DNA from: Halichondria panicea
Taxonomy: Eukaryota; Porifera; Demospongiae; Suberitida; Halichondriidae
Direction of reading: 5' to 3'
Length of the DNA stretch: 64,000 nucleotides
Assembly (NCBI RefSeq): GCF_963675165.1
Contig: NC_087388.1
Span: 3,202,800 to 3,266,799 of the forward strand
Part shown: piece by piece, positions 35,523 through 45,779 of the stretch
Position numbering within the stretch: the stretch's first letter is position 1
Layout of the letters: every line of letters starts with the position of its first letter
Position numbers and translations under genes: made by a program
Notes under the pieces: model-generated
What the model saw: the letters and a program-made list of their open reading frames with translations, nothing else
What the model was told of the DNA's origin: nothing
Databases searched by the model: none

Positions 35523-35731
35523 GCTATGCTGTCTATTGTAATTGTCAGACCAAGACTAGACTGGCAGTACCCTCTGTCTGGCAGTACCTCTCCTCTCTGT
35601 TCACTGCTATGTTTTCAAGAAGCAGACCAAGACGACATGCAAGAGACTCACCAGCAGGTGATACATCCACTCGAACTCCCATGCAACCTTCTAGGGAATG
35701 TGTAACGCCAAGATGAAGAAGGCCTAGCGAG

Positions 35732-38700
35732 ATGAATAGGTCCAGGTTGCCACCTAGGCAACTTAAACGCAGTTTCACTCCAAAAGAGCGAACACTACGG
35801 GACGTACCGGTACAAGTCAATTCCTGGACTGATGAAGAAGAACACTCCCTTATACTGTACATTATTGGCAAGGGCTTTGTTAAAGAGTGGCCTTCAACCA
35901 AGACCACTAAAGCATCTTTCTGGGAGGGTGCTGCAAGCCATACAGCAATTGGGATTCAGTATCAGGACAAGTGAGTTTTCTACTGTTAAGAGTATATGAC
36001 ATTTTGTATTGTAAGTTGCTACAATTTATTTTGGGTTGGATTCTGCCACACCGTAATCGTTCTAATTATTTTTTTTCTAGAAAAAGTGTCTGAAGAAAAT
36101 TGGTAGTATAATTATGGGCGTTATAAAAGAGGGCGTCCTAACCGAGGCTGTTTCTATAATTAGAACGCTACATGTACTATACATGTTTGGTCGTATTTTT
36201 AGTCTATACATGTACTGTACATGATATGGACCTATTAAATTTGTTCAGGTGGTAGTTGCCGATCAAAGATAATGCTCAAACTATGCAAGAAGTTTGTTTC
36301 CCCTAAAGAAGCCAAGAAGCAACTGAATGATGCCAGTGAGAGTGATTTGCCATCATCACACACCTCTTCTTCGCCTCCACTTGAAAGCTTAGTCAAGCGT
36401 CTACTTACATTGCCTCCTCAACCTGATCACTCTTATTCTCCTATGTCAGTTGAACACCTGGCTGTATCACCAGATGTTTCTCCTGAAGTGGTCGCAATGG
36501 ATGACCCCTTGTTCGAGGCATTTGTGTCCCTCCCTCAACAAGACCAAGTCAATCTTGTCAGTGACCTTTTGTCACACATTGCCGACAAGCAACACAGCGT
36601 ATCTGTACCAAAGGACTTTGTTCCTCTGCTGCTAAAAGGAATGGCACACTTAAATCGAAAGAACAAGCCAAATCTCATTTATGATTTTTGTCGCGGGCTA
36701 GGGTCACTCAGGCCTGATGGAAGCGATTCCTTAATTCCAACATCTAGGATGCCATTTGGGCTCTTGCAGTACTTGATAGAGTTTTTCACAACGCAAGGTG
36801 GTCTTAAGGTAAGTTATTTCCTGCAAACTTGTTTCTACATTCATAGTATCATTTTTGAAGTTATATTGCCCGGAAGACTACAAGCAGTGGCTGGAAACTA
36901 TGTACTCTCTCTTTGGGTCAAAGTGGTCAAAGCTTCATTGTGGGCCTATGTACAGCATTGAGTCTACAGAGCAAGGTAGTGGTCGTGAAAGAGATGATGC
37001 GTTTAACAGATTGAAGGTACAGTGTATACTTTGTATTGAATAATACTCACCAGAATTGCACTGTTTACAGGCTCGTGTAAATGTACCAGGACTGGGGGAA
37101 AGAGCACTCCGCACCAGTATTGCTAACAGTGGTTTTTACATTACTTGTGAACTCCAGGTAATATTGTGTAGTTACTTATTTTTACCATGTCACTTTTAAT
37201 ATCACACAAAGATGAAAGTAATTGAAGAGGCTCTCAGATTGCTCCCCTCTGCAAATTGGTGGATCAAGGCAGATGGGGTGGATGTCATCAGTAGCCTTGA
37301 AGAGTCTATGAGGCTGGAATGGAATGGAGATGTAGACCTAGGTAGACCTAGGAGATGGGCACACTCAAGCGTTGTATGAAGAGTATTGTGGAAGGTTAAA
37401 AAGTGCAGAAGACCTTGACCTATCACTTGGCAATGTGCACAGTGTAGCTGAATGTGTTCCAGTTCTGCTTGAGATACAACAAGCTATTTGTGATGACCTT
37501 GAATTCATCAACAAGTGTAAGTTTTGTGATTTTTATTCATCAACAAGTGTAAGTTTTGGTGATTTTTATTACAATTTTATTCTCTCTATGCAGGTCTTAT
37601 ATCTGCCACTTCAGATTATTCAAAAATGGTTACTTGCGATCATAGTGTATCAGAAAAGAAGTTGCGTAATGCTGGCTGGAAGGTTGACGAACTCTCACGA
37701 CTGAACAAGGCCGGCCGTCAAGTGAAAGTTGATATCCAGTGTGTAGTGGAACTTGCTGACCAAGGAAATTCCCAGCTTCACCGTATTCACCGTATCTGTA
37801 AAGCTGTAACTGGATATTTGAAAGGTCGAAACTCTTAATTGTATGTACATGTACACGTACACTGTGGTATAATTATGTAATAAATATGATTGTAAATGCC
37901 ATGTCTTTACAGGCTTATATCGTCACAAAAGGACAGCTGCAACGCATGTTCTGGCTGTTCTGGCTGTTATGATTAGTCCTGATGACCGGAGAAGGAAGCC
38001 ATATGCATTGCCTGTACAGTGTATTCCTTATGTTTCGCTATGTTTCGCTCAGTCATCTTCAAATCAGATCGATAGTGACGAATGTTGCGAAGGCAATGAA
38101 AGAGAAAGGAATGAATGTTGTTGGTGAGCTTGAAAATGTATGTTTATCCGTATCTCACCCTAAAATATTGACAGGTTTTGTGGCTAACGGTGAGTTTAAT
38201 TCATTGCGAAGTATGGGTTACTCTCGACCATTGTCAGTGCTCAAGCTAAAATCAAACGCACGGGCAAAATATGCTCAGATGGGGAAAGCAAAGATGATGC
38301 GAATGTTGTCTCCTACTTGTGAGTACATATGTTACATACCGTATAGCGCGAAATTTTCGAGGAACTTATATTTCGTGGAATGGCCTCTAAAAGCATTTCG
38401 TTGCACAATGTTTGCGGAATGACTGCTTACTGGAAGCCACGCCTTTAAATCTTTGCACGTTATAGTAATTAAAGAACAATTTTCGTCGACTTAATTTTCG
38501 TGTAGGATTGCTAACCCACGAAATCCACGAAAATAAGCCCCTCAAAAATTTCACGCTATACAGTACATAATACATAATGCTATACAGTCATGCACATACA
38601 TGTACATGACTGTATAGTATTATGTATTGTCTTACAGTGTGTACGTGTCTTAGTTTAACCTTTCTAGGCACAAGTACTGGTGATGTTGTAGGAGAGGAAC

Positions 38701-40084
38701 ACAACTGCGTTGTCCCGAGGGAGGTGCTTTGTGAGGTGTTACTTCTCAAAAGAAATGGAATGACAATGGAGGATATTGTCAGCCGGCTTAGATGTAGAAC
38801 TGTGCCATCTGGATACCCTATACATAGCTGGAGAACCTTGTCAGGTATACATGTCTTATCTCATTCTTATATTGTCAGTGATGTTTGTTTATACTTAGAT
38901 GGTGAAAGTGAGTCACTGGATGATAAACTACGCTCTATTCTTGCTCAAATGGAATTTACGCATGTTGTTCGCTCCTGGGACCAGAAAGGTGTGCCATTTC
39001 GCACGTACATATATGTACCGGAAGAACATCCAGAACTTGGCACAGTCTTCCACGAGCGCGAAGATGAAGGACATGTGTACAAGGTAAATAGAAGTTTATT
39101 TCTATTCATGCACTTCATTGCTTTTTAATAGAGAATGAGAAATTCGACTCTAATGGGTGGTCCAAAACGGTTCAAGCTGGAGCGCTTCAATGAAGCTGTT
39201 TATGATGAGTCAGCAAATCTTACCTACACAGCTTTGATTGGAAGAAGAAAGCAGTCAATTCGTGATGTGGAAAATTTTTTCTCGTCCTCTGTTGCCGATT
39301 TCATGAACCGAAAGGGATACACATATGAAGCTCAGTTTGTGACTACTGTACGAAACTGGAGACGTGCATGTGATGAACGTGGCCTCACCCAACTTAAAAG
39401 GTGCCAGTTCAACTATGAGCTGCTGAATATGTTGTTGGATGAGCTCATGCCATGGCATAGGACGCAATACGATCTCTCATTGATGGAAGTTAACAGGTAT
39501 GTGGTAGATACATATACTAGTATTGTAACAGTTATAATAATGCACTAGCTTTGTACATGTAATACGTAAGCATAAATTTGCTATTAGGCCCACACGTGGT
39601 GTTCTGGGATTCACTCGTGAGACCGTGATCAGAGAGTCGTGAATATGTGCGTCGTACTCACCCAAATCCAGAACACCCAAGAGCATCGACCACCGATGAC
39701 GTTGAGTGTCTATTCAGTATCATGCGTTACCTTGCAGGAAAGCATTTTACTGTTCGAACGTGGAACTATAATTGGCGAAAAGTATGCTCGGAACTATCGA
39801 AGCGGTTGGATCCAGATTTGGGCTTCTTCTATCACACCAGTTCTCATGATAGATTTTACGAGGGTGAGACGCCATCATTTGACAAAGAAGGAAAATCAAA
39901 ACGAAACCCACGAAATAGGCGAGTGAGAAGAAGAGAACTCCTAACAGACACGGTGTTTGGACGGGCTAGTCTCCCTGAGCCAGGAGCCACTTCCCTACGC
40001 TTGCAGTTCCACAATGTAGCAGTTGAACTACCACCACCTCCATCAAGTGTTTTGCCATTAACTGATCATACTTACACTTCGTAA
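35732..40084 (+). CDS. multi-exon gene of unknown family carried by the 7-kb element
   Basis: A first exon (35732-35972) encodes a SANT/trihelix-like segment (SWTDEEEHSLILYII, FWEGAASH), though its junction to the next exon is out of phase. Clear exons follow: 36081-36102, 36249-36808, 36861-37016, 37071-37156, 37212-37516, 37594 on, 37913-38124, 38175-38319, 38668-38844, 38899-39083, 39132-39496, 39589-40084. Conserved-looking blocks include FCRGLGSLRPDGSDS, GLGERALRTSIANSGFY, WWIKADGVDVI, MISPDDRRRKPYALPVQCIP, GFVANGEFNSLRS and DDVECLFSIMRYLAGKHF. Acidic positions in these could form a DDE-type site, but this is speculation. Duplications of 10 bp (37336-37356 and about 38019-38039) and one base near 39632 break the frame. 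I associate this protein with unnamed families in sponges and cnidarians; role as transposase is inferred from its position. Confidence 0.7.
38338..38567. mobile_element. TA-flanked MITE inside an intron
   Basis: The ends pair: TACCGTATAGCGCGAAATTT on the left and the reverse complement of GTACTGTATAGCGTGAAATT on the right, with TA outside, as for Tc1/mariner-type MITEs. A related partial sequence with GCTATACGGTATGTAC is at about 18565-18625. Confidence 0.7.
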
Positions 40085-40250
40085 TTTTTTTCACCCCTAT
40101 ACGTACCAATTTTCTGCTGTTTTATACTTATACACATGATTTTGTCATGTGTGTTAATGTTCATGTTTCCGTTTCAAATTTAATGACAAAAGAACAATAG
40201 CGAAATGAATTGCAATGTCCTTATAATCATGAGTAATTTAACAGATATAT

Positions 40251-40669
40251 GTGATGCAATTTGAGAAAACAGACCACTTGGCTTGGTCTAAAAAAGTTGA
40301 GATCTCTATGCATACTGATAGAGCAGAGAAATGCCTACACAATGCTATGCTTAGTCTGTACATACCTCATTCTATGACTAAGTTATAATCGTTTGAAGTT
40401 GGTTGCTATGAAATTGCATTATTGAAAAAACGCCATTCAAAGATGCCCTACTCCATTAGTAAGCCTATGTTTTGCGTTTTTTGACGAAGCACTGAGGTGA
40501 ACATATTTGGATTTAGAGCACCAGCCTTCACATAGAGATAGTAGAAAGGCTATAGATACTTGTAAACTTATAAAACTAAATTCATCACTTTGCACTCAAG
40601 GTCACAAATTTGCCTCTAGCTCAAATTGAAAATCTAAGCCAAGTGGTCTGTTTTCTCAGATTGCATCAC
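40251..40669. mobile_element. 419-bp MITE, ATAT-flanked (second copy)
   Basis: The ends read GTGATGCAATTTGAGAAAAC and the near reverse complement, flanked by ATAT on both sides. Same length as 17476-17894 with matching inner blocks. It lies between the two convergent genes of the 7-kb element. A remnant of its right end is at 62391-62440. Confidence 0.8.
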
Positions 40670-40901
40670 ATATAAGAATGAACACAGTATATGTATAATT
40701 ATTGGAAGTTCCACTAAATATATACATACTGTAGCTATAGACTAATTATGATTATTTGAAGTTTCATGTACATTGTACGCGTGGATAATCACCTAGTACT
40801 AGAAGCCCTCATGACAGCAGTAGACCACTTGCCTTTTTTGTAACATTCACTCCTGCGAAAAATCCTGGACCTGATCGACTCCAGTCTGTTATGTATTTGA
40901 T

Positions 40902-41872
40902 CTACTTGAAAGAAACACTTAAAATCTCCCCTCGGGCCAATACATTACACACCTCGTGAGAAATTTCTTTTACTACATAACCAATTCTTAAGAATTTGCC
41001 ATCCTTTAGAGTGAGGAAAGCGACAGCATTGGGATCGTAGGGATTGTTGGGTTCACGTTGGAGCTTTACTTTGACAACACTATGCTCCTCAATCATGTTT
41101 CTTGCCCAAACCAGCACTGACTGATAAATCGTCTCCTTGGTGCACCCGATTACCTTAAAGGTGACTGTGTGTCTATCAGTATTATGTGCTTGGTCAGCTT
41201 CTACACCAGAAGATGCGTCACTTGGTTCACTGTCGTTATCAGAAAAGTCTTCATTACTGTCAGATGAATGATAATTAAGGTGAACAATCACTTCCCACTC
41301 CCAAATTACCAAAACTTGTCCATTCAGTTTCAGCCCAGATATTTTTGCTGATTTTTTTAGCTCTTCAACCTAGTCAACTCTTCAACCTAGTCAAATAAAA
41401 TAATTATAATTAAACATCACCATGAAGTGCATGGTTAACAGTATGAGTATGATTAAACCATGCATGGTAACAGTATTACTAAACATACCTCAATCTTACA
41501 ATACTTCAACATTCTTAAACAAGTCGGTACAACAATAGCAGAGTCGTTTTCTTTAATAAAAGCATCGATATCATTAACAGTCCCTAGGCTGGTAGTACAC
41601 CTGCAGCGAATATGCCGCAAATTAACTGTAAGAAGGCTGAGTTTCACATCAGTATATTGATACATATTGCCACTCCATACAACATCCATTTCCTCGCTGC
41701 ATGAATCCTCCTCTTTTGAAGTTGGTGTTAAACTATCATCAGAATCACTTGAACTTTCAGGTCTCAGCTGTTTAAGAATGGGTGTCAGCCTTTTTGCTCT
41801 CTTTTTTGGTAGACCACATGTAGATCCACCTGTTGGTGAGTTCTGGTCTCTTGGTATGCTTCTTGAAGCCAT
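40902..41872 (-). CDS. HIRAN-domain gene of the 7-kb element
   Basis: Two exons, 41872-41489 and 41369-40902, splice in phase to about 283 residues with no internal break. The N-terminus (MASRSIPRDQNSPTGGSTCG) is basic and Ser-rich, followed by an acidic Ser/Asp stretch (ESSSDSDDSLTPTSKEEDSC). Exon 2 has a second acidic linker (SDSNEDFSDNDSEPSDASSG) and a C-terminal HIRAN domain: VVKVKLQREPNNPYDPNAVA, FLRIGYVVKEI, then VLARGEILSV. HIRAN domains (HIP116/HLTF, Rad5) bind DNA, in HLTF the 3' single-stranded end. Here no helicase or RING domain accompanies it. An 18-mer tract around the intron acceptor is duplicated (41361-41394); only the inner acceptor keeps the frame open. Convergent with the large gene, 0.8 kb away. 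Confidence 0.8.
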
Positions 41873-42052
41873 AATGATATTGATTTGTGAACAAAGAGGT
41901 ACTGCCAGTACAGTGCAGTCTAGTCTAGTCGTGGCCTGACTATTAATGATAAGTCTTGTTCAAGTCTTGTTCAGCTCCAACTCCTCTACACTGTATACAG
42001 GTTCTTCTTGTATAGTCTCTTCTTAGTATAATTCTGTAGTACTCAGTATAAT

Positions 42053-42282
42053 ATGCTCGAGACCAGGCCGCTCCCTGTCTCGAGGCCATCACAAGGGCAC
42101 TGATTCATATCTCTGCTTCTGAGCAAAATTGGCGAAAACAAAATTTGACCCCCCCCTGAAAAATACCTTTAAAAGCTTGCAGACACCAACAACTAAGGAA
42201 GAAGTAGTCTGCAAGAGAAGTTTGTGAAAAATCCAATTAGTGACCTTAATTAGCTAAGGTTAAGTGGTTCCAGCCTCCTCTG
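42053..42282 (-). repeat. right terminal inverted repeat of the 7-kb element
   Basis: Reverse complement of 35292-35522, ending CCTCCTCTG at 42282 and followed by the target duplication CTGATTTCC. Confidence 0.9.
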
Positions 42283-42539
42283 CTGATTTCCAGAACGAAA
42301 AATGCAAGCAAGTAGTTTTTGAGCAGGGCTAGCTTAGTATCTACTCTATCTTTATATTCTTTGTTTCTGACTGATATAGATTGTTATCGTGTGACTATTG
42401 CAATCTAGTGTATGCTATTTTCGAGCCTTCTTTTGGGATCCTTGCTGCCAGGTGTATAGCACCAGTGTTTGTTGTAAGCCAGTCTTGCACGAGAAAAAGT
42501 TGACAATAATTGATCGCTCCGATTATTGCTACATCCGTA

Positions 42540-42800
42540 AAATTAGTGATGTACACACGTACTACTGTACATGTACGTGTACGAAGTCCTAAAAATTGAT
42601 TTTACAGGCACGTACTGTCGTGTCCGTAAAATCACACGTACTCCTAAAAATTGATTTTGCAGGCACGTACGTAGTTATGTACGAAGTCAACACGTACCGT
42701 ACATTAGTGATGTGCACACGTACTACTGTACATGTACGAAGTCCTAAAAATTGATTTTGCAGGCACGTACTGGCACGTACTGTACGTGACACGTACGTCC
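42540..42800 (+). repeat. short tandem array, irregular units
   Basis: Three occurrences of AAAAATTGATTTTACAGGCA or the TTTTGCAGG variant, separated by CACGTAC-rich palindromic text (TACTGTACATGTACG). Unit spacing is irregular. Open frames across it are repeat-derived. Confidence 0.7.
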
Positions 42801-42909
42801 AACATAAGTCGGTGAGAGGCTTCATGATTACCAGTGATGGTAGTAACGCGGTCGCACTTCGCACTAAATCATTGCATCTCTGTAGTCTTTCAGTTTGGTC
42901 ACACTAGAA

Positions 42910-43116
42910 GGAAGTAGCTTGCGACAGTAGCCAGGGACTCTACCAGGCAGAAGCGTCCTGTGGACCTCAGAGTAGTTGGTAGGAAGTAGCTTGCGACAGT
43001 AGCCAGGAACTCTACCAGGCATGTGGACCTCAGAGTAGTTGGTAGGAAGTAGCTTGCGACAGTAGCCAGGGACTCTACCAGGCAGAAGCATCCTGTGGAC
43101 CTCAGAGTAGTTGGTA
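42910..43116 (-). repeat. three-unit tandem repeat with 3n unit lengths
   Basis: Units of 72, 63 and 72 bp start at 42910, 42982 and 43045 with GGAAGTAGCTTGCGACAGTA. On the minus strand an open frame (43091-42864) repeats GRVPGYCRKLLPTNYSEVH three times. The middle unit lacks 9 bp. No start context or neighbouring exon supports a gene. Confidence 0.8.
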
Positions 43117-43147
43117 TGTCTGCGTGTCTGCTTTATAATTACCTTAA

Positions 43148-43718
43148 GGACACTATTTTAAACGGGTACTAAATTTGGCGGTTTGGAGACCTACCAATTT
43201 GGCAGGTACTAATTTTAGCTATTTCATAATTCAGTTTCCAAATTTTTTAATTAGCGATAGGAATAATTATCACACACAATTGAATTGAATGAATTAGCTA
43301 GTGTCACAAACAATGCATTCAAAAGGGTCCTCTGGTGGTAAAACAGTTGTTCCATCCAATAGTCCTGATATGCCAGCCTTCATCCATCCATTATATATGA
43401 CTTTTCTTCCTTTCTCAGTTGAAAAGAAGTTATACAAGTTAACTAACCATTGGGCATGGAGTGGTTTAATCACTGAAAGACGAAAGTCAACTTCAACATC
43501 TTCAAGAATACACTACTAAACTAGTACTATACTGTACGTACATATACATGTATTATATTTGTTGTACTAGACCTATAATGATAGCTAATAGACTACTTCC
43601 ATTTAAACGAATTTTAAAAATTTCTTTGGTTAAATAAAAGTATGCGAGTACTTATATTAGCGGTTTGGGTCGTTCTCGCTAAAAACGCTAAATTTAATAC
43701 CCGTTTATAATAGTGACC
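43148..43718. mobile_element. 571-bp TTAA-flanked MITE
   Basis: TTAA at 43144-43147 and 43719-43722 encloses inverted ends GGACACTATTTTAAACGGGT and, from the other side, GGTCACTATTATAAACGGGT, continuing through AAATTTGGCG/AAATTTAGCG. The TTAA target fits Kolobok or piggyBac. A 72-codon open frame within it has no recognised match. Confidence 0.75.
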
Positions 43719-43839
43719 TTAAGGTATTTATTATTATTGTGCCTGCCTACATAAAAGTATTGTATTTGCTTGTTGCCGTGCACTCAAGAGTGCCCAGTGA
43801 AATAGTCCAGGGTAACTGTCCTCCCTCATCACCTTTCCT

Positions 43840-44530
43840 GAAAAAAACAAAATACAGAATAAATACACATCTCATGAACCATGCATTTGTAATCACTTGC
43901 AACTGATCCTGGGGGTACCATCAACTGACTACCCCCCACTAATTAACGATTTTTTACACATTTCACAATTATGTACATAAACAATAGGCATAAAGTAACT
44001 AAAGACACTAAGTGCAGTGTTCTCAATGTTCTCACGGTCAATCAGGATCAGCAGAAACTTCTATCAGCAGGGAAACGTTTTCTTCACCTACACACTTCAC
44101 CTACACACACACTTCACCTACACACAGGTTTACAAGTTCAATGGTGGCTCATGATGTCCACTTGTGTACTAACTAGACTAAGCATCCATTGTAACGTAAC
44201 GTCCATGCTCAGGAGCTTCTTCTTCTTCAGTTATAGTCGTCACTGTCCTCTTACTCAACAAGTCCATAAGCATCGTTATTCTCCGTTATTCTCACTGTCT
44301 CACTGTCTAGTTGCCTTGTACTACAAACATCTTGTAGCCATTATCAAACGGTCGTTTTTCTTTCGACCGTACTGAACAAAGCGTACCTCGAGGCAAGATA
44401 TTAAAAATACCACGTGAAAAAGCAGCGCATGTGCTGGTACCTGCGTATAGCTCCAACATAGCGCGCACAACGATTTTAAAAAAATTATTACTACCGCTGC
44501 CGTCATATGACGGCTAAAGCCGGGAAAGGG
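43840..44530 (-). repeat. piggyBac-type repeat family 1, minus-strand copy with TTAA end
   Basis: The reverse complement starts CCCTTTCCCGGCTTTAGCCG directly beside TTAA (44531-44534) and continues with family blocks to the TACCCCCAGGATCAG region. It contains a run of CACTTCACCTACACA repeats at about 44094. From 44535 to 45182 only simple TCTCTTTATCTCGC repeats are visible. Confidence 0.65.
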
Positions 44531-45186
44531 TTAATGTCATCAATGATGATGTGATGATGCTACACGCTGTGCTCTAGACATCGTGCACTTGCAGAATTTC
44601 TTTTCAACACTAGTATTTTTTATTGTTGTGCATGGGGAAATTCCCTTCCCAGAGAGGGTATTTCCCCTTACGAAATGGCCACCCAAAATATGCACGTTAG
44701 TGGCTCTCTTTATCTCGCTCTTTATCTCTCTCTTTATCTCGCTCGCTTGAACAACTTTGTCCTAAAACTTTGTCCTAAAACTTTGCAGGCAGCTCTAAGA
44801 AAGGTGGAACTTTGCATCTGTGAAAAAAACATGTTTGCTTATGTTTTCGCACTGGTCCTTTTTTGGCCTAGTGCTCAATTTAATATTTACCGCGTGAAGG
44901 TCTGTTTTTATTGGCCCTGTTCATCTTCCCCTACAATATTCACAATAATTATTCATAATTATTATTAAGTGTTTAAGCGTATGTTTTATAGCTACTAAAT
45001 TTGTGTTTTGACATCATTTGTCGACATGTTTTAATTCCTTTAGAAAAAATTTGAAAAAAATAGCTTCTTACCAGAGCCATATCTGTAGCATAGCACTTCC
45101 TCTTTCAAATAGAACCTGCTATTACTGTGGTACTTTCATTGTGGTGATGGTGGTCGTGATGATAGCTGCGCAAATGTTATCATTAA

Positions 45187-45480
45187 CCCTTTCCCCGCTT
45201 TAGCCGTCGGCATGGCTACTGCGTGGCTTCGAGGTACGGTTCAATCAGAATCGTCGAACAAGGTACAACCTCAGGGAGGAAGCTAGAGAGTGAGAATATC
45301 GATGCATATGATAGGCTGATCAATAAAAAAAAATTTTTGGATTTTATCTCACCGCTGGCCGGGCATTTAAAAATGATAAAAACGGGTGGGCGTAATAACC
45401 GTGGTTGCTATGGCAACATGTGTTGCACCAGGGCTAGGCATTTTTATTGCTCTGGAAAGACATTTCACTTCACTGTTAAA
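45187..45480 (+). repeat. piggyBac-type repeat family 2, copy 1
   Basis: After TTAA (45183-45186) it starts CCCTTTCCCCGCTTTAGCCG. It then has TGATAGGCTGATCAATAAAA, TTTTATCTCACCGCTGGCCG, ACCGTGGTTGCTATGGCAAC and GACATTTCACTTCACTGTTA, shared with 54258-54640 and 62440-62776 in inverted or direct form. Confidence 0.65.
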
Positions 45481-45779
45481 GGTAGAAACGTCCTACCCGG
45501 TCCTTGCTCGGGTGACGGGGTTCCGAGGGAGTGTTCTCGTCTAAATTCTCGTCCTCGTCCAAATTCTCTACTGCTGGGGGCACTTCTTGTTGGGGGGACT
45601 TCTTATCGTCAGAGACACAAATATGGAGGGGTTAACGTCATTCTTAGACGTTACTGCCGTGGTATGGCTTCCTCCTTTTGCTTACCATCACACGATTGCC
45701 TACTAGTATTTCCCTGTCATACTATAATTTCTGATGATCTTGTGCTCCCTCTTTAGCAATGCTCTCTCTTTAGCAATAC

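Larger units (their letters stand above)
35283..42291. mobile_element. 7.0-kb transposon, ~230-bp TIRs, 9-bp target duplication
   Basis: The element spans 35292-42282. The flanking 9-mer CTGATTTCC is present on both sides (35283-35291 and 42283-42291). The inverted repeats begin CAGAGGAGGCTGGAACCACT and extend about 230 bp with one mismatch and one one-base length difference, so the insertion looks young. Inside are a plus-strand multi-exon gene (from about 35732 to 40084) and a convergent minus-strand HIRAN-domain gene (41872-40902). Long TIRs and a 9-bp duplication are typical of Mutator-like elements, but the large protein has no MULE signature I recognise. It may represent an undescribed group. 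Confidence 0.85.

Noticed and set aside
35545..35907. 120-codon minus-strand frame near the left TIR of the 7-kb element
   Set aside because: It overlaps the SANT-like plus-strand exon and has no recognisable domain; the plus-strand reading is better supported.
45223..45756. 177-codon plus-strand open frame
   Set aside because: Its first half lies within a piggyBac-type repeat also found at 54.3 and 62.5 kb, where it is not open; no domain was recognised.
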